From Gammaproteobacteria bacterium (GTDB taxonomy: Bacteria > Pseudomonadota > Gammaproteobacteria > Xanthomonadales > Wenzhouxiangellaceae), in the NCBI GenBank assembly GCA_021772985.1, contig JAJFKX010000012.1, forward strand, positions 62,001 through 126,000: a DNA stretch of 64,000 bases, in the 5' to 3' direction. A model generated the notes under the pieces. That model saw only the letters and a list, made by a program, of their open reading frames with translations, made no database searches and was not told the DNA's origin. Below are positions 8,749 to 17,734 of this stretch, piece by piece. The translations under genes and the position numbers were made by a program. How positions within the stretch are numbered: position 1 is the first letter of the stretch; every line of letters starts with the position of its first letter.

Positions 8749-9201
8749 CTATACGGAATCCAATTTCAGTGGATGCATATGTTAGCACCCGTTGATAGGT
8801 ATTATTCAATAAGATGGAGAGAATTTTTGCGTTGACCAGTAATCATGATATATAGCTGGCATTTTTGATCAGTTTCGGAGGTAACTAATGGGCGTCCGCA
8901 TGGGCTTTATATACGGGCTCCGTGTATGTGCGAAGCCACGAATAATTTTGTAATGGCAAAGGAGAATAGAGCTATACAGGTTTGTTTTGCAAAGTCAGCA
9001 AAAAGGCATAAGTTCATCTGCTGTTTTTCTTCAAGTAAAGTTATTGGCTTGGTATTATTAATGGATGTTAGGGTATTAAAGTAAATAATAGACTCTATGG
9101 TGAACATTTCATGCTTGTATTGGGCGGTGTATTATTTTTATATTAGGAGTGCATGGTTAACAGAAATCAGCTGAGTGCTCGGCAAGTGTTGGAGAGAAAT
9201 A
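8749..9201. other. Intergenic, AT-rich, with only very small ORFs
   Basis: No gene of normal size is supported. The minus-strand 66-residue ORF at 8907-9107 lacks a Shine-Dalgarno and family features. A 21-codon plus-strand ORF at 8888-8953 has a strong ribosome site and is listed separately. It is followed by a 43-codon ORF (8952-9083) overlapping it as TAATG. The right end probably holds the promoter of the next gene. Confidence 0.4.
8888..8953 (+). CDS. Possible 21-residue small ORF with strong RBS
   Basis: GGAGG lies six bases before an ATG, giving MGVRMGFIYGLRVCAKPRII plus one Leu. The stop overlaps the start of a 43-codon ORF as TAATG, an arrangement that would allow coupling. Neither peptide is recognisable. 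This could be a leader peptide, a genuine small protein, or a chance Shine-Dalgarno. Only the ribosome site supports it. Confidence 0.2.
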   Translation: MGVRMGFIYGLRVCAKPRIIL

Positions 9202-9606
9202 ATGCCAATGGTTAACAATATATATGTTTACCGCGATAACCATCCGGATTCTCCTGTTCTAGTGTTGCATGGCAATGGAATGCGCACGGCAACCGGTAAT
9301 TATGTTGGTGTGGCTGGGAAAATTCAGGTCGGGCAGAAAATTGAAAAGGGCAGCCAATACCGTATCTGTGAAGATGGTGCTTATAACCCTGAGAATAATC
9401 ATGGAGCTATAAAGGCTTGCGAGCGTATAGGTAGTGCCAAGGGTAGAGATCCGCAGCGGGCAAATAGTTATGTTGAGGAAAATGAAGCAGGGCAAAAATT
9501 CACCTTGGCTAAAGCGAGTGATTCGAAAGCAGTCGTCAATCATCCAGGTCGCGAGAAATGGGTATTTGTTTTTGGAAATCACCAAGAGGCGAATCAAGTT
9601 GGTTAA
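9202..9606 (+). CDS. Orphan hypothetical protein
   Basis: I start at ATG 9202 (MPMVNNIYVY), nine residues inside the track ORF, because GGAGAG lies eight bases upstream. The 134-residue product is soluble and has no leader or membrane segment. It contains NHPGREKWVFVFGNHQE near its end. I do not recognise the family. It lies in an AT-rich patch beside another orphan gene, so lateral acquisition is possible. Confidence 0.5.
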   Translation: MPMVNNIYVYRDNHPDSPVLVLHGNGMRTATGNYVGVAGKIQVGQKIEKGSQYRICEDGAYNPENNHGAIKACERIGSAKGRDPQRANSYVEENEAGQKFTLAKASDSKAVVNHPGREKWVFVFGNHQEANQVG

Positions 9607-9703
9607 TTAGAATGGCAGGTACTCATGTCGCTAGCCAGTCTTATTCACAAGTCTAGTTAATAGCGTATGATCATGCTGGCTAATGGTATATCAGCAGTGG
9701 TGA

Positions 9704-10381
9704 TTAGGTCTGGTTGATTTGCTGTATTTCTAGCGGGTCCTTATCAAGAATAATATCACAATGGACCAGCGCACTTTTTAGCAGTTGATAAGAATAATCA
9801 ATTGCATTTTTATTCAACTTAATATACTTGATGACTTGTGTATTATTATTTGGGTAATCATCTAGCATTCGATTGATATCTTTTATGATGATTTCCTCTT
9901 CAACCAGATCAAAATAAGGTATTAATTCAGTAGTGGAGTCGTTGTTGTTAAGTGTTTTTCTCAGTTTGGAAATGCGGCACTTGTGACGAGGTAAAACCTC
10001 TCCATCCTTATGGGCAAAACAGTGTCGTATCCGAAACAATCCATCTAGCTCAAACCATTTTCCCCAAACGCCATTGCCATTTCTGATGGAGTACTTCTCA
10101 TGCAAGTATTCTACTGTGTTTACTCTATTTTTGTTGTATAAAGGGCTAGAAGGTTTACAGTGCGGAGGAATACAGTGAATGCTTTCAATGATTCTTTCAA
10201 ATAAACTCACCATTGATACTATGCCGGAACCCAAAATAATATTCTGAGCATGTTCATTTTCTTGGCCGGGCCAGTTGGAATGAGTAACAGCATTATCGAA
10301 AAAAAGTGCTTGATCTCTTAAAGCAACTGTTGGGTCGATTATTCTTAGATTCCTTTCATCACTTGTTTTGCTTATAGTCAT
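9704..10381 (-). CDS. Hypothetical protein with an RX4-6H (HEPN-like) motif
   Basis: The 225-residue soluble protein is markedly AT-rich in its coding sequence, unlike the flanking housekeeping genes. The segment LFRIRHCFAHKDG near residue 120 fits the RX4-6H pattern, and its surroundings (helical, with RxRHxxAH) resemble HEPN-superfamily proteins, many of which are RNases of toxin or defence systems. No partner antitoxin (for example an MNT nucleotidyltransferase) is visible beside it. The HEPN link is an inference from one motif. It converges with the orphan gene at 9202. Confidence 0.45.
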   Translation of the reverse strand: MTISKTSDERNLRIIDPTVALRDQALFFDNAVTHSNWPGQENEHAQNIILGSGIVSMVSLFERIIESIHCIPPHCKPSSPLYNKNRVNTVEYLHEKYSIRNGNGVWGKWFELDGLFRIRHCFAHKDGEVLPRHKCRISKLRKTLNNNDSTTELIPYFDLVEEEIIIKDINRMLDDYPNNNTQVIKYIKLNKNAIDYSYQLLKSALVHCDIILDKDPLEIQQINQT

Positions 10382-10573
10382 TATTTGCCCTTAGATTAAA
10401 ATACAATTGGCCAGGAATATCACGACACAAAGCCTACATGCCTACTAACCATATACTATAATATTTTTAAATATTTCTATTGGTGAGGAAAGGCGATATT
10501 TCTGGCTGTAGTTGATACCTTATGATCTTTTTTAAGGCTTTTCCATATCAATAAAGTGCGAATTAAATTCATT

Positions 10574-11422
10574 TCAATTAAAATACCGCATACTAAAATC
10601 CACAGCCTCAACCTGCTTGCCTAATTCTCCGATAGAAATATCATCCACCCCTGTTTTGGCAACAGCTCTGACCGTACTCAGATTAATCCCGCCGGAAGCC
10701 TCCAGTCTAATCAGTCCCTTGTATTCCACAACAGCTTGTTTTAGTACGGATAATTCAAAATTATCCAGTAACGCCCGGTCGGCTTTAACCTGCGCCGCTT
10801 CATGCAACTGTTGCAAAGTTTCAACTTCGACAATCACTGGCACACCTGGGAACAGCCGGCGTGCCTGCTGTACTTGGCTGGTGATGCTTTCACCAGCAGC
10901 CAGATGATTTTCCTTAAGCATTATCTGATCGAACAAACCCATCCGGTGGTTGTAACAACCACCACAGGTCACTGCATATTTTTGGGCCTGGCGTAACCCG
11001 GGAACTGTTTTGCGGGTATCCAGCAAGCGCACATTAATGCCGGCAACCGCGTCGGCATAACGCTTGGCCAGGGTGGCGGTGCCGGATAGCAATTGCATGA
11101 AGTTTAAAGCGGTACGCTCGCCGGTCAGAATGGGCCGTGCTGGCCCGTGGATTTCACAAATGGCTTGTCCGGGTTGCAGTTGATCTGCATCGTTGGCCTG
11201 CCAGTTAACTTCAACGGTTGAATCCAATTGTGCAAATACAGCATCTAGCCAGGCGCGACCGCACAAAATGGCATATTGTCGACAGATAATCTGAGTCTGA
11301 AATGTTCGTTCTACCAGTACCAGCTGGGCACTGACATCACCACTGCCGATATCCTCGGCCAGCGCAATCCGGACCTGCTCATGGATACCTGCTGAATCCG
11401 GCAGGTGTAATGAAGCAACCAT
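10574..11422 (-). CDS. nadC: Nicotinate-nucleotide pyrophosphorylase (quinolinate phosphoribosyltransferase)
   Basis: It makes nicotinate mononucleotide from quinolinate and PRPP in de novo NAD synthesis. Recognisable segments are AEDIGSGDVSAQLV near residue 20, ERTALNFMQLLSGTAT near 105, LLDTRKTVPGLRQAQKYAV near 130, NHRMGLFDQIMLKENHLAA near 160 and LEASGGINLSTV near 240. I start at MVASLHLP, giving 282 residues, the usual size; the track's extra 32 N-terminal residues overlap the upstream gene. The start lies one base after the stop of the Trm112-like gene (TGACATG), so the pair is almost certainly co-translated. Confidence 0.95.
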   Translation of the reverse strand: MVASLHLPDSAGIHEQVRIALAEDIGSGDVSAQLVLVERTFQTQIICRQYAILCGRAWLDAVFAQLDSTVEVNWQANDADQLQPGQAICEIHGPARPILTGERTALNFMQLLSGTATLAKRYADAVAGINVRLLDTRKTVPGLRQAQKYAVTCGGCYNHRMGLFDQIMLKENHLAAGESITSQVQQARRLFPGVPVIVEVETLQQLHEAAQVKADRALLDNFELSVLKQAVVEYKGLIRLEASGGINLSTVRAVAKTGVDDISIGELGKQVEAVDFSMRYFN

Positions 11423-11423
11423 G

Positions 11424-11696
11424 TCAGGCTGGGAAATCCTTGAACTGTGTGGTGCCAATTCCGGCTTCATAAAGCAGCACCGGAATATCATCACGAATAG
11501 GATATAGTACTTTCCCATCCTGGGTAATCAACGCCGCTTGCAACGGTTCGGTCAGCGATTCGCCATCAACGGTAACCACCTCACCGGTCGAAATTTCGTT
11601 GTTCAGATACTGCAATTGTGACTTGCCGGCGATCCCAAGGGGACTGTGGCTGACCGGACAGCACAGGATTTCCAAAAGTTGTTTACTGATTGCCAT
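11424..11696 (-). CDS. Trm112-like small protein (YcaR/UPF0434 family)
   Basis: The 90-residue protein opens with LLEILCCPVSHSPL and ends with KVLYPIRDDIPVLLYEAG, the two conserved ends of the Trm112p-like family. Classic members are about 60 residues and may bind zinc. Here only the CC pair at the N-terminus is left of the cysteines, and about 25 extra residues separate the two conserved blocks, so metal binding is doubtful. It is the first gene of a pair with nadC, divergent from purE. Its role is unknown; eukaryotic Trm112 activates methyltransferases. Confidence 0.8.
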   Translation of the reverse strand: MAISKQLLEILCCPVSHSPLGIAGKSQLQYLNNEISTGEVVTVDGESLTEPLQAALITQDGKVLYPIRDDIPVLLYEAGIGTTQFKDFPA

Positions 11697-11817
11697 AATG
11701 ATTGTTAAGACGATTCAATGGATTAAACACATCAGGTAACTTGCTGATTGATTCAGAGTACCCGTTTATCTGGTACATTATGCAGTTTTCCAGCGGATAT
11801 TAAAGACGGCGGGGAAC

Positions 11818-12321
11818 ATGTCAGAAAGCAGTGCAATACAACCCCAGGTCGCGGTGATTATGGGCTCGAAGTCGGATTGGCCGACGATGCAACATACAAC
11901 CGAGATACTGGCAGATTTTGACATTGCCCACGAAGTGCAGGTGATATCTGCCCACCGTACACCCAAAAGCATGGTTGAGTTTGCTGAAAATGCACGTGGG
12001 CGTGGGTTAAAGGTGATTATCGCCGGTGCCGGCGGTGCTGCGCATCTGCCCGGTATGGTCGCGGCTATGACTACTTTGCCGGTAATCGGCGTGCCGATTC
12101 AAAGCAAAGCACTGGATGGCATGGATTCGTTGTTATCCATCGTGCAAATGCCTGGTGGCGTGCCTGTGGCTACTGTAGCGATTGGCAGAGCCGGCGCCCA
12201 GAATGCCGGGCTGTTGGCCGCTTCAATTCTGGCAACTCAGGATTTGAAGCTGGCTCAAGCATTGACTGCCTACCGCGATCAGCAGCGTGATGCAGTATTG
12301 GCTGAACAGGATCCCCGCTGA
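11818..12321 (+). CDS. purE: N5-carboxyaminoimidazole ribonucleotide mutase
   Basis: It catalyses the N5-CAIR to CAIR step of purine synthesis. The 167-residue protein shows [14 protein letters not shown] near the N-terminus, the catalytic-loop SAHRTP near residue 45, and [16 protein letters not shown] near 75, all diagnostic of class I PurE. It is followed directly by purK, so the two consecutive enzymes of the step are co-transcribed. Transcription is divergent from the Trm112-nadC pair across about 120 bases. Confidence 0.96.
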   Translation: MSESSAIQPQVAVIMGSKSDWPTMQHTTEILADFDIAHEVQVISAHRTPKSMVEFAENARGRGLKVIIAGAGGAAHLPGMVAAMTTLPVIGVPIQSKALDGMDSLLSIVQMPGGVPVATVAIGRAGAQNAGLLAASILATQDLKLAQALTAYRDQQRDAVLAEQDPR

Positions 12322-12361
12322 TTCGCAGAAGTATTTTCCCAATTTATTGAACCAATTACAG

Positions 12362-13483
12362 ATGACTCGACTAGGAATTATAGGTGGAGGGCAATTGGCT
12401 CGTATGCTATCACAGGCTGCGGCCAGGCTGGATATAACCACTATTGTACTGGATCCCAATGCCGATGCCTGCGCAGGTCAGGTGACCGAACTGATCCAGG
12501 CAGAATACAGCGATCAAAATGCGCTCAATGCGCTTGCGGATCAATGTGATGTACTAACCTTTGATTTCGAAAATGTGCCTGCAGAAAGCCTCCGGCAGAT
12601 ATCTGAGCACTGCCGGATATGCCCAGGTACAGATATTCTGGCGATTGCTCAAGACCGATTGTCCGAAAAAAACCTGTTCCGGGAACTAGGCATTGCGATA
12701 GGTGGATTTCATGAGGTTAACTCGCGTCCTGATCTGCTTGCCGCTCTGGAAAAAACTGGTTACCCGGCGGTATTAAAAACCCGTCGTTTTGGTTATGACG
12801 GTAAAGGTCAACGGGTATTGCGACAACCAGAAGATTTGGAATATGCCTGGCGCGAGCTGGAAGGACACGAACTGATTCTGGAACAGTTCATTCCCTTTGA
12901 CTGGGAGTGTTCCATTATTGGTGTGCATAACGATACAGGCGAAACCCGTTGTTATCCGTTGACCCGCAATCATCATCGTAACGGTATTCTGGCATACAGC
13001 CGTGCGCCTATTCCTATATGTGACCCTGAACTGCAGGCTACTGCCCAGGACTATTTGCAACGGATTGCCGACAAGTTCGGTTACGTAGGTGTGTTAACGC
13101 TGGAATTGTTTGTGCTTGATGGGCAATTATTGGCTAATGAAATCGCTCCCAGGGTGCACAATTCTGGCCACTGGACCATCGACGGTGCAGTTTGCAGCCA
13201 GTTTGAAAATCATGTGCGCGCCAGTTGTGGTTTGCCTCTGGGGTCAACTCAGGCAGTGGGTGAATCTTTGATGCTGAACTGGATTGGTGAAGTTCCCGAT
13301 CCACGATTGTATCAACAGGTCGATGGGCTGCACTGGCATGATTATGGGAAAAGGGCACGTGTTGGCCGTAAGGTTGGGCATGCAACATTAACGGCTGAAA
13401 ACTCAGCTGAATTGGAAATGCGCATACAGAAGCTGGCCGATTTAAATACAGATGGAGACATGTTGGATCAGCTGTTTATTTAG
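12362..13483 (+). CDS. purK: N5-carboxyaminoimidazole ribonucleotide synthase
   Basis: This ATP-grasp enzyme carboxylates AIR with bicarbonate and ATP to N5-CAIR, the substrate of PurE. The product begins MTRLGIIGGGQLARML, the canonical PurK N-terminus, so I reject the 25 extra residues in the track that overlap purE. ATP-grasp elements are visible in PAVLKTRRFGYDGKGQ near residue 140 and EIAPRVHNSGHWTIDG near 260. Length (373) is normal. The ribosome site is weak, suggesting translational coupling with purE 40 bases upstream. Confidence 0.95.
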   Translation: MTRLGIIGGGQLARMLSQAAARLDITTIVLDPNADACAGQVTELIQAEYSDQNALNALADQCDVLTFDFENVPAESLRQISEHCRICPGTDILAIAQDRLSEKNLFRELGIAIGGFHEVNSRPDLLAALEKTGYPAVLKTRRFGYDGKGQRVLRQPEDLEYAWRELEGHELILEQFIPFDWECSIIGVHNDTGETRCYPLTRNHHRNGILAYSRAPIPICDPELQATAQDYLQRIADKFGYVGVLTLELFVLDGQLLANEIAPRVHNSGHWTIDGAVCSQFENHVRASCGLPLGSTQAVGESLMLNWIGEVPDPRLYQQVDGLHWHDYGKRARVGRKVGHATLTAENSAELEMRIQKLADLNTDGDMLDQLFI

Positions 13484-13665
13484 GTGAATGAAACTCTCTG
13501 GCTTTAATCCCAGTAAAAAAGCCATGCAGTCTACCTAGGCCAGTTGTTACCAGGCTAAGCAAATGGCGGATTTAACGGCAAGGCTTGCGTGACCGGACAA
13601 GCGGTTAATAATAGTGATGCCGGCCGATGAGCAACTTGCTTTAATTCAGGAAATCATTACCCGGA

Positions 13666-14529
13666 TTAACTGTGTAACAACAATACCGGAATTTTGGCCA
13701 TGGCCATCATATACTGTGAGGTGCCGCCAAATACCCGCTCGCGCCAGCGGCTTCTGCTGTAGGCACCCATGATCAATAAATCCGATTGAGATTCATAATA
13801 GCTGTCCATCAGTTCGTCATTGACTTGCTTTCCACGGGTCTTAATTTTTTGTGTTTTGATACCCCAGCCGCTCAAATAATTAACCAGATGTTGAGTTTTA
13901 GGACCGACCAGATTTTCCGGTCCGCAACTGACGATAGTGACATTATCTGCAGCTTGCAGAATTGACATGGCGCTGGTGACTGCACGGGCTGCCTCGATGC
14001 TTTGATTCCAGGCAATGCAAACATTCTTGCCAACCTTTGCAGCACCGGTTTTCGGCAGAACCATCACCGGTCTGCCGGTTTCCATCAATGACGAGAGCAT
14101 AAAAAGGCGGGCAACCTCGCTGCGTTTGGAAGATGGTCTGGTAACGATGATTAGATCGTTTACCGGCCCGACTATGCGTAAAACCTTATCTGGTGCGCCC
14201 ACTTTCTCTTGCCAGATAGCAGCAGCAGTGGCACGTGGGTGACGGGCGATGCTGTAATCATTTGCTTTAGCGATGGTTTCAAACAGCTTGCGAGCGGCTA
14301 TCGATGTTTCATTATTGGCTTTTTGGGACCAGATATGATCGGCTGACCGGCTGCTTGCTCCAAAGTATTGTGCACTGAATTCAGAAGACAAGGTGACCTT
14401 GGAATCGCTGTGGGCACGGATATGACAACCGGTCAGGCTGGCTTCGAGACGTTTGCTCAAAGCAAATGCGGTACGCAGTGCTCGCGCGCATTCCGGCCGG
14501 TCAGCAACAGGGACAAGAATTAATTTCAT
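13666..14529 (-). CDS. Tandem universal stress protein
   Basis: The 287-residue protein holds two UspA-type domains. The first (MKLILVPVADRPECARALRTA onward) lacks a clear nucleotide loop. The second (from about residue 165, NVCIAWNQSIEAARAV) ends in MGAYSRSRWRERVFGGTSQYM, which fits the G-2x-G-9x-G(S/T) ATP-binding motif. Such tandem Usps bind ATP and are induced by stress or starvation; the precise role is unknown. It is cytoplasmic, monocistronic and divergent from the OPT transporter gene about 240 bases away. Confidence 0.85.
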   Translation of the reverse strand: MKLILVPVADRPECARALRTAFALSKRLEASLTGCHIRAHSDSKVTLSSEFSAQYFGASSRSADHIWSQKANNETSIAARKLFETIAKANDYSIARHPRATAAAIWQEKVGAPDKVLRIVGPVNDLIIVTRPSSKRSEVARLFMLSSLMETGRPVMVLPKTGAAKVGKNVCIAWNQSIEAARAVTSAMSILQAADNVTIVSCGPENLVGPKTQHLVNYLSGWGIKTQKIKTRGKQVNDELMDSYYESQSDLLIMGAYSRSRWRERVFGGTSQYMMAMAKIPVLLLHS

Positions 14530-14766
14530 GATGTGTGATCCTCACGTGATGGCATACCAATATCCAATATTTTAGGGTTTATCAGTGTCAGCCAATTTGA
14601 GCTGGATCAAATACATTGCCGGTGCTATAACCTTCATGTCTATCCGGGAAAAGCGTTCATACGCTCCGACATTGTTCATGGAGCAAGTCTTGCCTAAGCT
14701 GCTATTATTGGTGGCTGCTAAACTAAAGCACTAACAAGAAATAATTTAACTATCGGGAAACCAGCT

Positions 14767-16686
14767 ATGCAACAACCTCTTCCTCAACTGACTGTCAAGG
14801 CAATTATCCTTGGTATTTTGTTATCAATGGTCCTGGCTGGCGCTAATGCCTATCTGGGCTTGTTTGCCGGTCTGACGGTTTCAGCTTCGATTCCCGCAGC
14901 AGTGATATCCATGGGGATTCTGCGTTTGTTCAAAAATTCCAATATCCTGGAAAACAATATTGTCCAGACGGCTGCATCTGCCGGTGAATCACTGGCCGCA
15001 GGGGTAATATTTACTTTGCCGGCTTTAATTTTGCTGGGTTACTGGGAAACCTTTGATTATATCTGGGTAACAATGATCGCCGGCCTGGGCGGTTTGCTGG
15101 GTGTGTTGTTCACCATTCCATTAAGGCGCTCGCTGATTGTTGAAGAAAACCTGGCGTTTCCGGAAGGTACTGCCACAGCTGAAGTATTGAAAGTGGGTGA
15201 TACCGGTTCCGGTGTAAAACTGTTAAGCCTGGCAGCATTGGCTGGTGGTCTGGTCAAATTTGCGGATACCGGTTTGCGTTTATGGCAGGGGGTAGCACAA
15301 GCAGGTACATTTGTTGGTCAGGGTATTGCTTATGTAGGCAGTAACCTATCGCCGGCTTTGCTCAGTGTCGGATATATCGTAAGGCTTAACATTGCAATAT
15401 TGGTATTTGGCGGTGGTGCATTGGCCTGGTATCTGGGTATACCTGTTTATTCTGTGATGTTTCTGGATCAGGATCCCAATCTGATTGCACTTCAGGAGCA
15501 GGGCGCGGGGGCAGCGGCTGTGGCTGGTGATATCTGGAATCGCAAGATTCGCTATATGGGCGTCGGGGCGATGTTGCTGGGCGGTATTTGGGCGTTGTTT
15601 TCAATGCGCCGCTCGCTGGTATCCGGTATCAAAAGCGGCCTGCAGGAATTCAAAAAGGCCAAAAGCGGAACAGTGCGAGCGGAAACAGACAAAGATATGC
15701 CGATGCCTCTGGTTCTGGGCGCGATTGGGCTGTTCACAATCCCAATCTTTTTGTTGTACTGGCAGGTAGTTGATCAGCTGGGAATCAGTTTGGCATTAGC
15801 TGCAGTGATGGTGATCACTGGTTTTTTGTTTTCATCAGTGGCGGCATACATGGCAGGCCTGGTTGGTTCAAGTAATAACCCGATCTCTGGTATTACCATT
15901 GCCACCATTACATTTTCGGCTTTTCTGCTGTTATTGTTGCTCGGTGAAGGGGCGGGTAATGGTCCGGCAGCGGCGATTATGGTCGGTGCAGTGGTTTGCT
16001 GTGCAGCAGCAATTGCCGGTGACAATCTGCAGGATTTGAAAGCCGGCCATATACTGGGGGCTACACCCTGGAAACAGCAGGTAATGCAGGGTATCGGCGT
16101 AATGTCTGCGGCCTTGGTGGTGGCACCGATTTTGACACTATTGCTGGTTGCTTATGGCTTTGGGCCACCGACTGAGGCACATCCGAATGCTTTACAGGCA
16201 CCTCAGGCAACGCTGATGGCTTCTGTCGCCAGAGGGGTGTTCGGAGGTGATCTGCCCTGGAATATGGTGTTCATCGGTATGGCTATTGGTGCAGCGGTTA
16301 TTTTTGCTGATCAGGTGCTGGCCAAACGCGGCAGCAATTTCCGAATGCCGGTTCTGGCAGTGGCTGTTGGTATTTATCTGCCATTGCAGTTAAGTACCGC
16401 CATCTTTGCCGGTGGCCTTATTTCCTGGTTGACCGAGCGGATTTCCGGCCCTGACGGCCCCGGACGCAAGGCAGGCGTGTTGATTGCGGCTGGGTTAATT
16501 ACTGGTGAAGCATTAATGGGTATTTTGTTGGCTCTGCCATTTGTGTTTGCTGAAAACCCTGCGTTTATGGCGATTTCCAGTTGGTCTGGATTGAGTAATG
16601 ATCCACTGGGTTATTGGCCTGGCTTGCTGGTAATGGCTGTATTGTGTATGTGGTTATACAAATCAGCATCAAGGCAAACTGACTAA
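14767..16686 (+). CDS. OPT family oligopeptide/metal-chelate transporter
   Basis: The 639-residue protein has about 15 membrane spans and begins with the OPT hallmark segment LTVKAIILGILLSMVLAGANAYLGLFAGLT. Other conserved pieces are ENNIVQTAASAGES near residue 60, ENLAFPEGTATAEVLK near 130, VGSSNNPISGITIAT near 365 and AGDNLQDLKAGHILGATPW near 420. Bacterial OPT proteins are proton-driven importers of peptides or, in some cases, metal chelates; the substrate is not predictable. The companion coiled-coil gene starts immediately after the stop codon (TAAGTG), so the two are a transcription unit. Confidence 0.92.
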   Translation: MQQPLPQLTVKAIILGILLSMVLAGANAYLGLFAGLTVSASIPAAVISMGILRLFKNSNILENNIVQTAASAGESLAAGVIFTLPALILLGYWETFDYIWVTMIAGLGGLLGVLFTIPLRRSLIVEENLAFPEGTATAEVLKVGDTGSGVKLLSLAALAGGLVKFADTGLRLWQGVAQAGTFVGQGIAYVGSNLSPALLSVGYIVRLNIAILVFGGGALAWYLGIPVYSVMFLDQDPNLIALQEQGAGAAAVAGDIWNRKIRYMGVGAMLLGGIWALFSMRRSLVSGIKSGLQEFKKAKSGTVRAETDKDMPMPLVLGAIGLFTIPIFLLYWQVVDQLGISLALAAVMVITGFLFSSVAAYMAGLVGSSNNPISGITIATITFSAFLLLLLLGEGAGNGPAAAIMVGAVVCCAAAIAGDNLQDLKAGHILGATPWKQQVMQGIGVMSAALVVAPILTLLLVAYGFGPPTEAHPNALQAPQATLMASVARGVFGGDLPWNMVFIGMAIGAAVIFADQVLAKRGSNFRMPVLAVAVGIYLPLQLSTAIFAGGLISWLTERISGPDGPGRKAGVLIAAGLITGEALMGILLALPFVFAENPAFMAISSWSGLSNDPLGYWPGLLVMAVLCMWLYKSASRQTD

Positions 16687-16967
16687 GTGCCGGACCAGTC
16701 CATCCAAAAACTGATTGAGGTATTGCATGAGATCAATGCAAATCAACAGCAACAGTTAAAAAAACAGGATCAGGTTCTGGCTTTACAGCGCGAAAACCTG
16801 GAACTGGCCAAACGCCAGTTCCAGCGTGCTGAAAAGCTGCAGGAACGTGCTGAAAAGTTGCAACATACCAGTCCGGAATGGTGCAGGCGGCGCGTAAGGC
16901 AATGGTGGTTATCGTACCCGTAATATTTAGCTTGCTTGCCTATTTGACCTGGCTATTGTTTCGTTAG
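16687..16967 (+). pseudogene. Coiled-coil plus C-terminal membrane-anchor protein, frameshifted
   Basis: From the GTG directly after the OPT stop codon, 62 codons encode a Gln/Lys/Glu-rich coiled coil (LELAKRQFQRAEKLQERAEK). The frame then runs into WCRRRVRQWWLSYP and a stop at 16923. In the other frame from 16875 the sequence reads GMVQAARKAMVVIVPVIFSL plus LAYLTWLLFR and stops at 16967, an obvious membrane helix with a sensible junction. One missing base near 16873-16875 (AGTCC-GGA) explains this. It is either a real inactivating frameshift or a sequencing error. Intact, the protein would be about 93 residues with a C-terminal tail anchor, probably acting with the OPT transporter. Confidence 0.65.
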
Positions 16968-17080
16968 TGAAAGTTATTATAGTTTCTGGAACGGCTGCAA
17001 TGCAGTCTTGCAGTACTGAATCGGCTATTCGGAACAGTGATGTTTATGGCAATGGGGGTGGCAGCTTATAGAAGGTATAT

Positions 17081-17461
17081 TCAAGCTTTTTTATTCACTC
17101 GCCACGGTGGATTCAGCCGGTTTTCACCCGCCCAGTACAATTTAATTTTGTTTCCGGAAGGGTCATGTAAAATCGACTCCCGCCAGAGGTAATGCATGTC
17201 AGTAGGTAATTGATCAAACTCGAAGCCCTTGCTGATCAGTGAGTTGACCCACTGATCAAGTTGTTCGTGTTCAAAATAGATAATGGTTGGATTGACTGCC
17301 GGTTCATCAATCAAAGACAGAGAAAATGTTGAATGACCTTCAGGGCATGCGAAACGGGCATAGTGTGGTGAGTCGACTATCTGGGTAAAACCCATGCGTA
17401 AATAAAAGTCACAAGCCAGCTGCATATCGCTAACGGGGATGGTGATTTGGTTGAGATTCAA
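17081..17461 (-). CDS. VOC superfamily (glyoxalase/bleomycin-resistance-like) protein
   Basis: The 126-residue protein is one vicinal-oxygen-chelate module pair: MNLNQITIPVSDMQLACDFY at the start, TIIYFEHEQLDQWVNSLISK in the middle and SILHDPSGNKIKLYWAGEN at the end. The terminal glutamate usually found in the EFxDPxGN...E position is replaced (KLYW), so metal chemistry is uncertain. The substrate is unknown. It is monocistronic. Confidence 0.8.
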   Translation of the reverse strand: MNLNQITIPVSDMQLACDFYLRMGFTQIVDSPHYARFACPEGHSTFSLSLIDEPAVNPTIIYFEHEQLDQWVNSLISKGFEFDQLPTDMHYLWRESILHDPSGNKIKLYWAGENRLNPPWRVNKKA

Positions 17462-17734
17462 AACGAGCCTCCAATAGTTTGGTGATAAGCATAAAATGCC
17501 ATAACGCTGATGCTGGAATCAAACCAGTTGGATATTATCGGAGGCTAATACTCCAGGTTCTAACTAATAATTGCTGGCATAGATCAAAACGCTGGTTCTC
17601 ACCAGCAGTTATAACTTCATTTAAGGCTGCCGATTTCCAAGCTTGAACCGAATCACTCATGCGCATGTTTTCGCCGGAGAGATCCGCTTGCTTGGCTTAT
17701 TCAGCAATCAATATCAGTTATGCTGATTGCATTG

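Noticed and set aside
8907-9107. 66-residue minus-strand ORF
   Set aside because: No ribosome site and no conserved features; AT-rich region makes chance ORFs likely.
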